Positions 1-8,989 of a DNA stretch of 64,000 nt are shown in pieces. How positions within the stretch are numbered: position 1 is the first letter of the stretch; each line of letters opens with the position of its first letter. The stretch is from positions 62,001 through 126,000 of the forward strand of contig JAETOJ010000002.1 in the NCBI GenBank assembly GCA_021768085.1, read 5' to 3'. The DNA is from Bacillota bacterium (GTDB taxonomy: Bacteria > Bacillota > Clostridia > Oscillospirales > Oscillospiraceae). A program made the position numbers and the translations under genes. The notes under the pieces were generated by a model, which saw only the letters and a list, made by a program, of their open reading frames with translations, was not told the origin of the DNA and ran no database searches.

Positions 1-1160
1 CTCTGGTCGGAGGGTACCTCATACATCACCGGGGTCATGACCTCCTCCAGCACGGCCCGCAGGCCGCGGGCGCCGATCTTGCGCTCCAGCGCCTTGTCGG
101 CGGCAGCCTCCAGCGCACCGGGGGCAAACTCCAGCTCCACGTTGTCATAGTCCATCAGACACTTGTATTGCTTCACCAGGGCATTCTTCGGCTCGGTGAG
201 GATACGCACCAGCTGTTCCCGATCCAGCGCCTTCAGACTGGTGAGGATGGGCAGACGGCCTACCAGCTCCGGGATGATGCCGAATTTCAGCAGATCATGA
301 GGCTGAACGTGCTGAAATACGTCGTCCTTTTCCCGCTCTGCCGAGGTTTTTACATCGGAGCCAAAGCCAATGGTCTTTTGATCCAGCCGGCGCTCGATAA
401 TCTTGTCCAGCCCGTCAAAGGCCCCGCCGCAGATGAACAGGATGTTCTTGGTGTCGATCTGCAAAAACTCCTGGTGGGGGTGTTTGCGCCCACCCTGGGG
501 GGGGACGTTGGCCACGGTACCCTCCAAAATCTTTAGCAGGGCCTGCTGCACGCCCTCGCCGGACACGTCCCGAGTGATGGAGGTGTTCTCGCTCTTGCGG
601 GCGATCTTGTCGATCTCGTCCACGTAGATAATGCCCCGCTGGGCCAGCTCGATGTCATAGTCGGCGGCCTGAACCAGCCGCAGCAGAATATTCTCCACAT
701 CGTCGCCCACATAGCCCGCCTCAGTGAGGGTGGTGGCGTCGGCAATGGCGAAGGGCACCTTCAGGATCCGGGCCAGGGTCTGGGCAAACAGGGTCTTGCC
801 GCAGCCGGTGGGGCCCACCATGAGGATGTTGGATTTTTGCAGCTCCACATCGGCCCCGCCGCCGAAATAGATGCGCTTGTAGTGGTTGTAGACCGCCACG
901 GACAGAGCGATCTTAGCGTTGTCCTGTCCAATGATATACTCGTCCAGTACCGCCACCATCTCCTGGGGGGTGGGGATCACGTCGGGGATCTCCGGCGTCT
1001 CCTCCGGCCCGTCATCGTACTCCTCCCCCAGGATATTCATGCACAGGCGGACGCACTCGTTGCAGATATAGGCCCCGGGCCCGGCGATGATCCGCTCCAC
1101 CTGCTCCTGGTGCTTGCCGCAGAAGGAGCAGCGCACTGATTTATACTCATCTCTTGCCAT
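1..1160 (-). CDS. clpX: ATP-dependent Clp protease ATP-binding subunit ClpX (C-terminus beyond window)
   Basis: AAA+ unfoldase that recognises substrates and feeds them to the ClpP peptidase. About 386 residues are visible from the ATG at 1160, and the stop lies outside the window. The N-terminus has the ClpX zinc-binding domain (C11, C14, C33, C36). This is followed by Walker A GPTGCGKT, a Walker B ending in VDEIDKI, and the ClpX-typical GGAFDGL and GFG (pore loop) segments. Bacterial ClpX is usually 400-430 aa, so only the C-terminal end is lost. It follows clpP by about 70 bp and, with tig and clpP upstream, forms the conserved tig-clpP-clpX order. The identification is secure. Confidence 0.97.
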   Translation of the reverse strand, partial: MARDEYKSVRCSFCGKHQEQVERIIAGPGAYICNECVRLCMNILGEEYDDGPEETPEIPDVIPTPQEMVAVLDEYIIGQDNAKIALSVAVYNHYKRIYFGGGADVELQKSNILMVGPTGCGKTLFAQTLARILKVPFAIADATTLTEAGYVGDDVENILLRLVQAADYDIELAQRGIIYVDEIDKIARKSENTSITRDVSGEGVQQALLKILEGTVANVPPQGGRKHPHQEFLQIDTKNILFICGGAFDGLDKIIERRLDQKTIGFGSDVKTSAEREKDDVFQHVQPHDLLKFGIIPELVGRLPILTSLKALDREQLVRILTEPKNALVKQYKCLMDYDNVELEFAPGALEAAADKALERKIGARGLRAVLEEVMTPVMYEVPSDQ

Positions 1161-1187
1161 GGTTCATCTTCCTTTCAGGAAAAGCGC

Positions 1188-1220
1188 CAAAGAGCGGAGA
1201 CGGGCAGCCTCCGCTCTTTG
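1188..1220 (-). terminator. Hairpin between clpP and clpX
   Basis: Inverted repeat with arms CAAAGAGCGGA (1188-1198) and TCCGCTCTTTG (1210-1220) and a loop of about 11 nt. The minus-strand downstream sequence has only a short interrupted T stretch (GGCGCTTTTCC). It is therefore more likely a leaky attenuator or mRNA processing/stability element between clpP and clpX than a full terminator. Confidence 0.5.
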
Positions 1221-1229
1221 AACCGTATA

Positions 1230-1811
1230 TCAGCGATTGGTGATAATCTTGTCGATCAGGCCGTACTCCAGCGCCTCCTGGGCGGTCATGAAATTGTCCC
1301 GCTCACAGTCGGCGGTGACCTGGGCCAGATCCCTGCCACAGTTGTCCGCCAGGATCTGGGTCACCCGCTTCTTGATAGTCTCCAGGCGCTTCAGATGGAG
1401 GGCCATGTCGGTGATCTGGCCCTGGGTGCCCGCAGAGGGCTGGTGGATCATGATCTCCGCGTTGGGAAGGGCCATGCGCTTCCCCTTGGCCCCGGAGGAC
1501 AGCAGGAACGCCCCCATGGACGCGCCCATGCCCACGCAGATGGTGGACACATCGCACTTGATGTACTGCATGGTGTCGTAGATGGCCATCCCGTCGGGGA
1601 TGGAACCACCGGGGCTGTTGATATAAAACTGGATATCCTTGTCCGGATCCTGGGCCTCCAGGTAGAGCAACTGGGCCACCACCAGGGACGCGGTGGTGGC
1701 GTTGACCTCCTCGCCCAGAAACACGATCCGGTCGTTGAGCAGCCGGGAAAAGATGTCGTAGGAGCGCTCGCCCCGGCTGGTCTGTTCCACAACATAAGGT
1801 ACTAAGCTCAT
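1230..1811 (-). CDS. clpP: ATP-dependent Clp protease proteolytic subunit ClpP
   Basis: Serine peptidase that assembles into the double-heptameric proteolytic chamber used by ClpX (and ClpC if present). The 193 aa length is typical. The catalytic triad is visible as S98 in [10 protein letters not shown]123 in MIHQPSAG and D172 in CERDNF. Family hallmarks NSPGGS and the terminal IDKII motif are present. The start at 1811 has an AGGAGA-type ribosome-binding site. It lies between tig and clpX in the usual order. Confidence 0.97.
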   Translation of the reverse strand: MSLVPYVVEQTSRGERSYDIFSRLLNDRIVFLGEEVNATTASLVVAQLLYLEAQDPDKDIQFYINSPGGSIPDGMAIYDTMQYIKCDVSTICVGMGASMGAFLLSSGAKGKRMALPNAEIMIHQPSAGTQGQITDMALHLKRLETIKKRVTQILADNCGRDLAQVTADCERDNFMTAQEALEYGLIDKIITNR

Positions 1812-1921
1812 AAGAAATGTCTCCTTTCCGATGGGGGAATTGTGAACCCAAAATGCCGGCAGACAACAGTATACCCACCGGAACCAGGCACTTATTCCCT
1901 TCCGCCCTCAAAAAGGCAGAT

Positions 1922-3301
1922 TTAGGCTTCTTCAGCCTCGGGCTTTCCTTTACCCTTGGAGGCGGTCTTCTTCTTGGCGGGCTTTTCCTCCGCCCCGTCC
2001 TCGGTCTCCTCCGCCTTCTTGGCCTTCTTGGCGGGCTTCTTAGCCGCACCCTTCACCAGCTCCAGCGCCTTGCGCATGGCCAGATCGAGCCGCAGATCCT
2101 CCACGCTCACCAGCTCCCGAACCTTGTCCGTTTCCATCTTGTATTGCTCAGCCAGCTTGGCGATCTCCTCGTCCACGTCGGCGTCGGTGGCCTCGATACC
2201 CTCGGCGGCGGCCACGGCCTCCAGAGCCAGATCGCTGCGCACGTTGCGCTCAGCGGTGGTCTTGGACTGGGCGCGCAGCTCGTCCAGCGTCATGCCCATC
2301 ATCTGGAGATAGTTGTCAAAGCTGATGCCCTGGCTCTGAATCCGGTTGGCGTAGTCCTCCAGCATCTTGTCGGCCCGGTAATCCACCATGGCCTGGGGCA
2401 CGTCGCACTCCAGCTTCTCAATAAGGGCGTCAATGATGGCGGCCTCAAAGTCCCGGTCGGCCTGCTCCTGGCGGCGGGCCTTCAGCTTCTCGCCCAGATC
2501 CTTCTTGAACTCCTCCAAGGTGTCGAACTCGGACACGTCCTTGGCGAACTCGTCGTCCACCTCGGGTTCCTGCTTCTCCTTCACCTCGTGAACCTTGACC
2601 TTGAACACCACAGCGGCACCGGCCAGCTCAGGGGCGTAGTTCTCCGGGAAGGTGATGTCCAAATCCTTCTCGTCCCCCGCCTTCATGCCGACGACCTGCT
2701 CCTCAAAGCCGGGCACAAAGGAACCGGATCCCAGCTCCAGGCTGTAGTTCTCCCCCTTTCCGCCCTGGAAGGGCACGCCGTCCTTGAAGCCCTCGAAGTC
2801 GATGACGGCGGTGTCGCCCTTCTTGGCCTTCCGATCCACGCTCACCAGGCGGGACGCCCGGTCAATGTACGGCTTCAGCTCCGCCTTGATGTCGGCGGCG
2901 GACACTTTCACATCCGCCTTGCCCACGGGCAGGCCCTTGTAATCCTTGACGGACGCCTCGGGCTTGACGGTAACGGTAGCCTTAAAGGTAAAGCCGTCGG
3001 CGCTGACGTCCAGCACCTCCAGTTGGGGATAGGCCACGGGCTTCAAACCGGTCTCCTTCAGCGCGGCCTCATAGGCGTCGGGATAGGCCAGAGAGATGGC
3101 GTCCTCAAAGAAAATCTCGGCGCCGTACATCTTCTCCACCATCTTCCTGGGCGCCTTGCCCTTCCGGAAGCCGGGGACGTTGATGCGGTTCTTCTGACGG
3201 TTGTAGACCTTGTCGATGGCGGCCTGGAACTGGTCGGCCCCCACCTCGATCACCAACTCATAGGCGCTGTTTTCTTTTTTCTCGTTGCTCTTGATGTTCA
3301 T
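1922..3301 (-). CDS. tig: Trigger factor, ribosome-bound chaperone / peptidyl-prolyl isomerase
   Basis: Ribosome-associated chaperone with PPIase activity acting on nascent chains. About 459 aa from the ATG at 3301, chosen because GGAGGA sits just upstream; the frame is open 60 nt further but without a ribosome-binding site. The N-terminal ribosome-binding domain carries the signature GFRKGKAP. The central FKBP-type domain contains GDTAVIDFEG and VPGFEEQVVGMKAGD, and a helical C-terminal domain follows. The protein ends in an unusual tail of about 40 residues rich in Lys, Ala and Glu that most trigger factors lack. First gene of the tig-clpP-clpX set. Confidence 0.95.
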   Translation of the reverse strand: MNIKSNEKKENSAYELVIEVGADQFQAAIDKVYNRQKNRINVPGFRKGKAPRKMVEKMYGAEIFFEDAISLAYPDAYEAALKETGLKPVAYPQLEVLDVSADGFTFKATVTVKPEASVKDYKGLPVGKADVKVSAADIKAELKPYIDRASRLVSVDRKAKKGDTAVIDFEGFKDGVPFQGGKGENYSLELGSGSFVPGFEEQVVGMKAGDEKDLDITFPENYAPELAGAAVVFKVKVHEVKEKQEPEVDDEFAKDVSEFDTLEEFKKDLGEKLKARRQEQADRDFEAAIIDALIEKLECDVPQAMVDYRADKMLEDYANRIQSQGISFDNYLQMMGMTLDELRAQSKTTAERNVRSDLALEAVAAAEGIEATDADVDEEIAKLAEQYKMETDKVRELVSVEDLRLDLAMRKALELVKGAAKKPAKKAKKAEETEDGAEEKPAKKKTASKGKGKPEAEEA

Positions 3302-3405
3302 GGTTGCTCCTCCAAGCTTGGCCCCTGATAAGCTCCCGGGCCTTCTTTCTAAATAATCCAACCTATTCTATCAGATAGGCGCAGAGATTTCCACTGTTTT
3401 TTTGC

Positions 3406-4095
3406 TCAATCTAAAATTTTTTTTGGACAGAACCCGACAAAGTCCGCCGACACCAGCCGGTACTCCACAGATCCCTGCACTCCCTCAATGGCCAGCCGGT
3501 GGCTGGCTCCGTGAAGGTGCCCATAACAGCAGATCCGGACGCCGTACCGCTCCAGCAGATCCAGGATCTCCTGACAGCGGTAGCCCCGGTACAGAGGCGG
3601 GTAGTGGAGGAAGCACAGCTTCTCCCGCTCCCCCGCCGCCTTCAGCGACGCCTCCAGCCGGATCAGCTCCCGGTTGAATACCTTTTCCCAGTGGGGCGTG
3701 CCATTTTCCTCGAAAAACCAGCCACGGGTACCGCACAGGGCCATGTCGCCGTAAAAGGCACAGTTGTTGTGAAGAATGTGGAGTTGGGTGAAGCCATTGG
3801 CCTGAAAAAAGGCGTTCATCTTGGAGGCCGTAGTCCACCAATAGTCGTGGTTTCCCTTTAGCAGCCACTTTTCCCCGGGCAACTCACTGTTCAGGAAGGC
3901 AAAGTCGTCCTTTGCCTCCTCCAGGTTCATGCCCCAGGATAGGTCGCCGCATAGCACCACCGTGTCGCCGTCCTCCACCGGGGAGAAGCCCTGCCGCAGC
4001 TTCTCCACATAGCCCTCCCACCCTCCGCCGAACACGTCCATAGGCTTGTCCGAGCGCAGGGACAGGTGGGTGTCGCCGATGGCGTAGAGAGCCAT
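3406..4095 (-). CDS. Calcineurin-like metallophosphoesterase
   Basis: Predicted cytoplasmic phosphoesterase of 229 aa with a dinuclear metal site. Family motifs in order are IGDTH near the start (D8, H10), LCGDLSWG, KGNHDYWW, FLHYPP and a C-terminal YGHLHG. The WEGY and NLEEA segments resemble a Firmicute subgroup of unassigned substrate. No signal peptide or extra domain is seen. It follows thrC by about 16 bp and precedes tig; the AT-rich gap after it (3302-3405) probably holds the tig promoter. The superfamily is certain, the substrate unknown. Confidence 0.85.
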   Translation of the reverse strand: MALYAIGDTHLSLRSDKPMDVFGGGWEGYVEKLRQGFSPVEDGDTVVLCGDLSWGMNLEEAKDDFAFLNSELPGEKWLLKGNHDYWWTTASKMNAFFQANGFTQLHILHNNCAFYGDMALCGTRGWFFEENGTPHWEKVFNRELIRLEASLKAAGEREKLCFLHYPPLYRGYRCQEILDLLERYGVRICCYGHLHGASHRLAIEGVQGSVEYRLVSADFVGFCPKKILD

Positions 4096-4111
4096 CCTCT
4101 CACCTCACCTC

Positions 4112-5599
4112 TTATTTCAGAAAGTCCAGCACACACTCCATCATGCCGGCGGGCTCAATGGAGCCGTTGAATCGGCGCTGCTTGTTCTTCAGCCGGGCCA
4201 GGGGCATGGGGACGGGCACGCCGGTATACTGGCTGAGCTGATCCAAGATCTCCACCCCGGGCTTATGGCCCTTTACTCCCAGAGCGGTGAGCACACTGGA
4301 GCAGAACTTGAAGGGGCTGGCGGTGGATACCACCACAGTGGGGGTGTCGTCCCCCGTCTCCACCCGGTACTCATCCAGCACATGAAAGGCCACGGCGGTG
4401 TGGGGGTCGATAAGGTATTCCCGCTCCTTCCACATCCTGCCGATCATGGCCAGCGTCTGGCTGTCGTCGCAGCACCCGGCGCTGAACAGGCGCTTGAGCT
4501 TGGTGCGGATGGCACTGTCCACCCGATAGCTGCCGTACTCCGACAACTGGGACATATACTCCCGCACCTGCTTGTCGTTCCGGCCGGACAGCTCAAAGAT
4601 CATCCGCTCCAGATTGCTGGAGATCAGAATGTCCATGGAGGGAGACATGGTGTTGTAGAACGTGCGATTGCGGTCATAGGCCCCGGTGTTGATGAAATCG
4701 GTGAGCACGTTATTCTGGTTGGAGGCGCAAATCAGGCGGTTAATGGGTATGCCCATCTCTTTGGCATAGTAGGCCGCCAGGATGTTGCCAAAGTTGCCAG
4801 TGGGGACGCATACGTTGATCTGCTCCCCCTTTGTGATTGCGCCGCTCTTGAGCAGGTCGCAGTAGGCGGAGGCATAATAAACGATCTGCGGCAGCACCCG
4901 GCCCCAGTTGATGGAGTTGGCGGAGGACAGGAAATAGCCCCGCTCCGCCAGAGTATCGGCCAACTCTTTGCTGGAAAAGAGCTGTTTCACCCCGGTCTGG
5001 GCGTCGTCGAAGTTGCCCGCCACTGCGGAAACCCCCACATTGCCCCCCTCCTGGGTGACCATTTGGAGTTCCTGGATGTCGGATACGCCGTCCTTTGGAT
5101 AGAACACCAGTATTTTTGTTTTATCCACGTTGCGGAAACCCTCCAGGGCAGCCTTGCCCGTGTCGCCGGAGGTGGCCACTAAAATACACACCGTCTTTTT
5201 CTCATCGTTTTTTTCCAGCGACGCTGTGAGCAGATGGGGTAGCATCTGGAGCGCCATATCCTTAAAAGCACAGGTGGGGCCGTGCCACAGCTCCAGACAG
5301 TAGGTGCGGTCGTCCAGCTTCCGCACCGGGGCCACGTCCTCCGCATCGAACTTGCCCCCACCATAAGCCTCGTTGGCATAGGTAGTCAGCTCAGAGGCGG
5401 CAAAGCCCTCCAAAAAGCTGTTCATGATATAGACTACCCGCTGTTGGTAGGACATCTCCTTCATGGTCTCCACCGCCGAAGCAGGCAGGCGGGGCAGTAC
5501 TGCCGGGGTCATCAGCCCCCCGTCCGGAGCCAGCCCCTTGGCGATGGCTTGGGGCGCGTTCATTCGCAGGTCTCTATTTCTCGTGCTCAGATAATTCAT
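4112..5599 (-). CDS. thrC: Threonine synthase
   Basis: PLP-dependent lyase converting O-phosphohomoserine to threonine in the cytoplasm. At 495 aa it is the long form. The N-terminus MNYLSTRN is family-typical and the PLP lysine is K113 in GPTCAFKDMALQ. Other conserved blocks are VATSGDTGKAAL, SANSINWGR and VPTGNFGN. The start ATG overlaps the TGA of the upstream dipeptidase gene as ATGA, indicating translational coupling. No other threonine genes are adjacent in the window. Confidence 0.96.
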   Translation of the reverse strand: MNYLSTRNRDLRMNAPQAIAKGLAPDGGLMTPAVLPRLPASAVETMKEMSYQQRVVYIMNSFLEGFAASELTTYANEAYGGGKFDAEDVAPVRKLDDRTYCLELWHGPTCAFKDMALQMLPHLLTASLEKNDEKKTVCILVATSGDTGKAALEGFRNVDKTKILVFYPKDGVSDIQELQMVTQEGGNVGVSAVAGNFDDAQTGVKQLFSSKELADTLAERGYFLSSANSINWGRVLPQIVYYASAYCDLLKSGAITKGEQINVCVPTGNFGNILAAYYAKEMGIPINRLICASNQNNVLTDFINTGAYDRNRTFYNTMSPSMDILISSNLERMIFELSGRNDKQVREYMSQLSEYGSYRVDSAIRTKLKRLFSAGCCDDSQTLAMIGRMWKEREYLIDPHTAVAFHVLDEYRVETGDDTPTVVVSTASPFKFCSSVLTALGVKGHKPGVEILDQLSQYTGVPVPMPLARLKNKQRRFNGSIEPAGMMECVLDFLK

Positions 5600-6540
5600 C
5601 TTTGTCTCACTACTCTCATTAAATTGTTATAAAACAGGTCGCGCACGACTGTTTCATGATAACCATGACAAAGCAGATACTCATAAAAGTCCCCCAACCG
5701 GTCGATAGACGGCAGGTCGGCAATGGTGTCGCAGCCATCCCAGTCACCTCCCAAGGCGACATTGGTCGTACCACCCAGCTCCAGGATGTGGTCCAGATGG
5801 GCTCGAAGAGCGTTCAGATCCTGGGTCCCGCCCACAAAATCCTCATAGAAATTGAGGCCGATCACACCTTGATTTTTTATTATCGCATTTATTTGCCCAT
5901 CCGTCAAGTTCCTTGTGTGATTCCATACAGATTTTGCGTTAGAATGGCTGGCGATAAAAGGCCTGCGAGCCAGCTCTGCCACGTCCCAGAACCCGGCCTC
6001 CGACAGATGGGACACATCCACCAGGATATGCAAGTCCCCCATTTTTTCCACAAACTGCTGCCCCAGCGGGGACAGTCCCCGTTCAGGCTGTTCCATCGAG
6101 GAACCGGACAGGGCATTGGCATGGTTCCAGGTCAGGTTGATGGCCACCACGCCCTCCGCCGCGGCCTCCTCCAGCCGTGCCGGGTCGCAGCCCAGCAGCT
6201 CCGCTCCCTCCACGGTGAGGAAGGCGGCAGCCTTCCCTTGCCTGTGGGCGCGCTCCACCTCCCGGGCGGTGCGACACTGGACAATTTTTTCCGCATTGCA
6301 GGCCATTTGCTCCCGAAAGCAGCGCAAGAGGGCAAAATACGCCCGTTCCACCGAATCCCCTCCGGCCGGGTAGCCGGTATAGCCATCGGCTGTCCACAGG
6401 GCGAAAAACTGGCAGTACCGCGCAAAATCGGCCGTCCGTTCCAGGGAGATCATCCCGGTATTGCGATCCAGCCCCTCATACTCCCGCCAGCAGCGGGAAA
6501 TGGTGTCGCAATGGGCGTCAAATACACAGATCCGCTTCAT
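5596..6540 (-). CDS. Membrane dipeptidase-like enzyme (peptidase family M19)
   Basis: Predicted zinc dipeptidase of the renal-dipeptidase family, 314 aa. Metal and active-site motifs visible are FDAHCDT (HxD), EGAELLG, DVSHLSEAGFWD, ASHSN and GGDWDG. No signal peptide or lipobox is present, so it is likely cytoplasmic despite the family name. The last codon overlaps the thrC start by 4 nt. Natural substrates may be L,D- or D-amino-acid-containing dipeptides, which cannot be read from the sequence. Confidence 0.9.
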   Translation of the reverse strand: MKRICVFDAHCDTISRCWREYEGLDRNTGMISLERTADFARYCQFFALWTADGYTGYPAGGDSVERAYFALLRCFREQMACNAEKIVQCRTAREVERAHRQGKAAAFLTVEGAELLGCDPARLEEAAAEGVVAINLTWNHANALSGSSMEQPERGLSPLGQQFVEKMGDLHILVDVSHLSEAGFWDVAELARRPFIASHSNAKSVWNHTRNLTDGQINAIIKNQGVIGLNFYEDFVGGTQDLNALRAHLDHILELGGTTNVALGGDWDGCDTIADLPSIDRLGDFYEYLLCHGYHETVVRDLFYNNLMRVVRQR

Positions 6541-6554
6541 AGCCGCTCCCCCTA

Positions 6555-6926
6555 CTAAAACGCGTTCTCAATGTAGTATATGTCCGGCTTCTCCGTGTGC
6601 ATACCCTGGGGCGCATAGACCTCCGCCACGTCAAATCGGGGCTGAAGGACCGTTGGATGGCGCATCAAATAAAACTCCGCGGTAATACGCAGCTTACGCT
6701 GCTTGGAAAGGGTTACTGCTTCACAGGCCGCGCCATATCTCCCATCCTTCCGCAGTTTAACCTCAACAAAGGCCAAGTACCTGCCGTTCTCTGCGATCAG
6801 ATCGATCTCCCCCATGCGGCAGCGGAAATTCCGCGCCGCAATCTGCCAACCCCGCCCTTGGAGCCATTCCGCTGTCCGATCCTCGCCCCACTGTCCCAGG
6901 GTACGGGCTCTCTCCCCACCCCTCAC
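6555..6926 (-). CDS. YraN / UPF0102 family nuclease-fold protein
   Basis: Protein of 123 aa of the UPF0102 family, predicted to adopt a restriction-endonuclease-like fold. The signature is GEDRTAEWL, RNFRCRMGEIDLIA and FVEVKLRK, i.e. the E-x(n)-GEIDLI-x(n)-EVK arrangement of PD-(D/E)XK nucleases. It starts with GTG, whose GTGA overlaps the rnhB stop. The rnhB-yraN neighbourhood is common in bacteria. The precise cellular role of the family is unsettled. Confidence 0.88.
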   Translation of the reverse strand: MRGGERARTLGQWGEDRTAEWLQGRGWQIAARNFRCRMGEIDLIAENGRYLAFVEVKLRKDGRYGAACEAVTLSKQRKLRITAEFYLMRHPTVLQPRFDVAEVYAPQGMHTEKPDIYYIENAF

Positions 6927-7528
6927 AGTTTTTTCAAAAAGGAGCGGCGGTGGATGGGACAGGGGCCGAACTCCCGCAAATGCGCATAGTGCCGTTCGGT
7001 GGGATAACCCTTATGGCGCTCAAACTCATATTGAGGATAAAGCGCGGCCATTTCCACCATGTAGCGATCCCGGCTGACCTTGGCCAAAATCGACGCCGCG
7101 GCGATAGAATACGACAAGCTATCTCCCTTTACAATAAGCTGATGATCTAACGTGATAGCACATTGACTCCCGTGATCTCGATTGCCGTCGATGAGGGCAA
7201 ATTCCGCTTTATGTTCCAGCCCATCAATGGCCGTCTGCATGGCTTTTATCCGGCTGTTGAGGATGTCAAGCCGGTCGATTTCCTCCGGCTCCACCCATGC
7301 CACCGCCCAGCTCACGGCCTGTTCCTGAATCTGGTCAAACAGGATCTCGCGCCGGCGCTCTGTCACCTGCTTGGAATCGTTAAGCCAAGGCAACTCCAAC
7401 CCGTCCGGAAGGATGACCGCTGCCGCATACACCCGCCCCGCCAAGGGTCCAACTCCTGCCTCATCACAGCCGCACACCGCAAGGTAGCCCCGCTTAGCGG
7501 CTACCCGCTCATAGTCCCAGCCCGGCAT
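6923..7528 (-). CDS. rnhB: Ribonuclease HII
   Basis: Endonuclease cutting the RNA strand of RNA-DNA hybrids and misincorporated ribonucleotides. At 201 aa it is a normal length. Catalytic motifs are CDEAGVGPLAG (D22, E23) and LIDGNRDH, followed by SIAAASILAKVSRDR and HKGYPTERHY, all standard for type II. It lies 16 bp after rbgA and overlaps yraN, the conserved rplS-rbgA-rnhB order of Firmicutes. Confidence 0.95.
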   Translation of the reverse strand: MPGWDYERVAAKRGYLAVCGCDEAGVGPLAGRVYAAAVILPDGLELPWLNDSKQVTERRREILFDQIQEQAVSWAVAWVEPEEIDRLDILNSRIKAMQTAIDGLEHKAEFALIDGNRDHGSQCAITLDHQLIVKGDSLSYSIAAASILAKVSRDRYMVEMAALYPQYEFERHKGYPTERHYAHLREFGPCPIHRRSFLKKL

Positions 7529-7544
7529 GGCCTTTCCTCCTTTG

Positions 7545-8408
7545 CTATGGCTTCATGTCTTCTGGCGCTTCTAATGTAAAGTGTCCCAGCTTGCCGCTGC
7601 GAAACTCGTCCAGCAGCAGCTTTGCCATCCGCTCTGTGTCCAATTCTCCGCCGGATATACGCATACCCCGCTTTCTGGCGCAGTCCTCCAGCAACTCCCA
7701 GCCCTGCCTGCCATCCAGCTCTGTCAGCTTGTACCGCTCCTTGATGGCCTGGGGGTAGCGATCCCGCAGCAGCTCCAGCAAGGCACAGGCCAGCCCCTCC
7801 AAGTCTGTCACCTCATCCTTTACTGCGCCAGTAAAGGCCAAGTGAAGGCCGGTGATCTCGTCCTCAAACTTGGGCCAGAGAATGCCCGGGGTATCCAGCA
7901 GCTCCAGGCTGTTGTCCACGCTGACCCACTGCTTCCCCCGAGTGACACCGGGCTTATCCCCTGTTTTGGCAGATTTGCGCTTGGCAACCTTATTAATAAA
8001 AGTGGACTTGCCCACATTGGGCACCCCCACTACCATGGCCCGGATGGGGCGGCCCACCTGTCCCCGCTCCTTCCATTTGGCCATTTGCTCCTTCAGTGCG
8101 TTCCGGGCCAGCGCCGCCATCTGCCCTACCCCGGTCCCCGCCCGGGAATCCACCGCCGCGGCCGGGGTCTTTCTGGTCTTGTTAAAATAGTCGGCCCAGA
8201 CCCGATTCATCTGGGGATCCGCCTGATCGGCTCGGTTTAGCATGACGATCCGGGGCTTGTCCCCGCAGATGATGTCAATGTCCGGATTGCGGCTGGAGAT
8301 GGGAATGCGGGCGTCCACAAGCTCCACCACGATGTCCACGTGCTTCAGGTCGGCCTCCATCTGCCGCCGGGTTTTGGTCATGTGTCCCGGATACCACTGA
8401 ATATTCAC
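7545..8408 (-). CDS. rbgA: Ribosome biogenesis GTPase RbgA (YlqF)
   Basis: Circularly permuted GTPase needed for late maturation of the 50S subunit. The 287 aa protein shows the permuted motif order: G4-type LNRADQAD comes first, then P-loop GVPNVGKST, then G3 DTPGILWPK. The N-terminus MNIQWYPGHM is diagnostic. It sits directly after rplS, separated by a strong terminator, and before rnhB, matching the Bacillus gene order. Confidence 0.95.
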   Translation of the reverse strand: MNIQWYPGHMTKTRRQMEADLKHVDIVVELVDARIPISSRNPDIDIICGDKPRIVMLNRADQADPQMNRVWADYFNKTRKTPAAAVDSRAGTGVGQMAALARNALKEQMAKWKERGQVGRPIRAMVVGVPNVGKSTFINKVAKRKSAKTGDKPGVTRGKQWVSVDNSLELLDTPGILWPKFEDEITGLHLAFTGAVKDEVTDLEGLACALLELLRDRYPQAIKERYKLTELDGRQGWELLEDCARKRGMRISGGELDTERMAKLLLDEFRSGKLGHFTLEAPEDMKP

Positions 8409-8472
8409 AGGTGTGCCTCCTTATTATCATACTCCCCTGCCAGAAATGCCAAAAGCTGCGGTTTCTCCGAAC

Positions 8473-8502
8473 AAAAAAGGAGCGGTTCCCCGCTCCTTTT
8501 TT
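8473..8502 (-). terminator. Rho-independent terminator after rplS
   Basis: Perfect 13-bp arms AAAAAAGGAGCGG (8473-8485) and CCGCTCCTTTTTT (8490-8502) with a 4-nt loop. On the minus strand the stem ends in a T run just after the rplS stop. It probably limits transcription from rplS into rbgA. Confidence 0.88.
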
Positions 8503-8512
8503 ATTCCACAGC

Positions 8513-8854
8513 TTACAGATCCTCCTTGACCTTGGCCGCCTTGCCCACGCGGTCACGCAAGTAGTACAGCTTGGCCCGGCGAACCCGGCCCTTCCGGACG
8601 GTCTCCACCTTCTCGATGGTGGGGGCATGCAGGGGGAACACCTTTTCTACGCCCACGCCGTAAGAGATGCGGCGTACAGTGAAGCTCTCCTCCACACCGC
8701 CGTGCTTCTTAGCGATCACAGTGCCCTCGAACACCTGAATACGCTCACGGCTGCCTTCCTTGACCCGGATGTGCACGCGGACAGTGTCGCCCACGCGGAC
8801 AGAAGGAGCCTCGTCCTTCATGTACTTTTCACTGAACTGATGCAGCAGATCCAT
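8513..8854 (-). CDS. rplS: 50S ribosomal protein L19
   Basis: Large-subunit protein at the 30S-50S interface, 113 aa. Recognisable L19 segments are [25 protein letters not shown] and [11 protein letters not shown]. The start at 8854 is preceded by AGGAGG. It has its own promoter and an untranslated leader of about 75 nt. Bacillus rplS carries an autoregulatory leader, but that fold was not verified here. Confidence 0.97.
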   Translation of the reverse strand: MDLLHQFSEKYMKDEAPSVRVGDTVRVHIRVKEGSRERIQVFEGTVIAKKHGGVEESFTVRRISYGVGVEKVFPLHAPTIEKVETVRKGRVRRAKLYYLRDRVGKAAKVKEDL

Positions 8855-8935
8855 TTGTATTTCCTCCTATAATCAGGCGTTCATGCGTCCAAGCCCGTTT
8901 GCCGCGCAGAGGACCACCCGTTTTCAGACTATGGT

Positions 8936-8964
8936 AGTCTATCATATTGTGAAATGATTTGCAA
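8936..8964 (-). promoter_or_regulatory. Sigma-A-type promoter for rplS
   Basis: On the minus strand, -35 TTGCAA (8964-8959), a 17-bp spacer and -10 TAGACT (8941-8936). It lies about 80 bp upstream of the rplS start in an AT-rich patch. Confidence 0.7.
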
Positions 8965-8989
8965 GGGGTTTCCCGGAAAAATTTTAATT

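Noticed and set aside
1817-3328. 503-codon plus-strand open frame opposite tig
   Set aside because: Antisense shadow of the GC-rich trigger factor gene: Leu/Gly/His-rich, no domain, no ribosome-binding site.
8855-8935. Autoregulatory L19 leader RNA before rplS
   Set aside because: The leader is long enough, but I could not draw the conserved fold by eye; not claimed.
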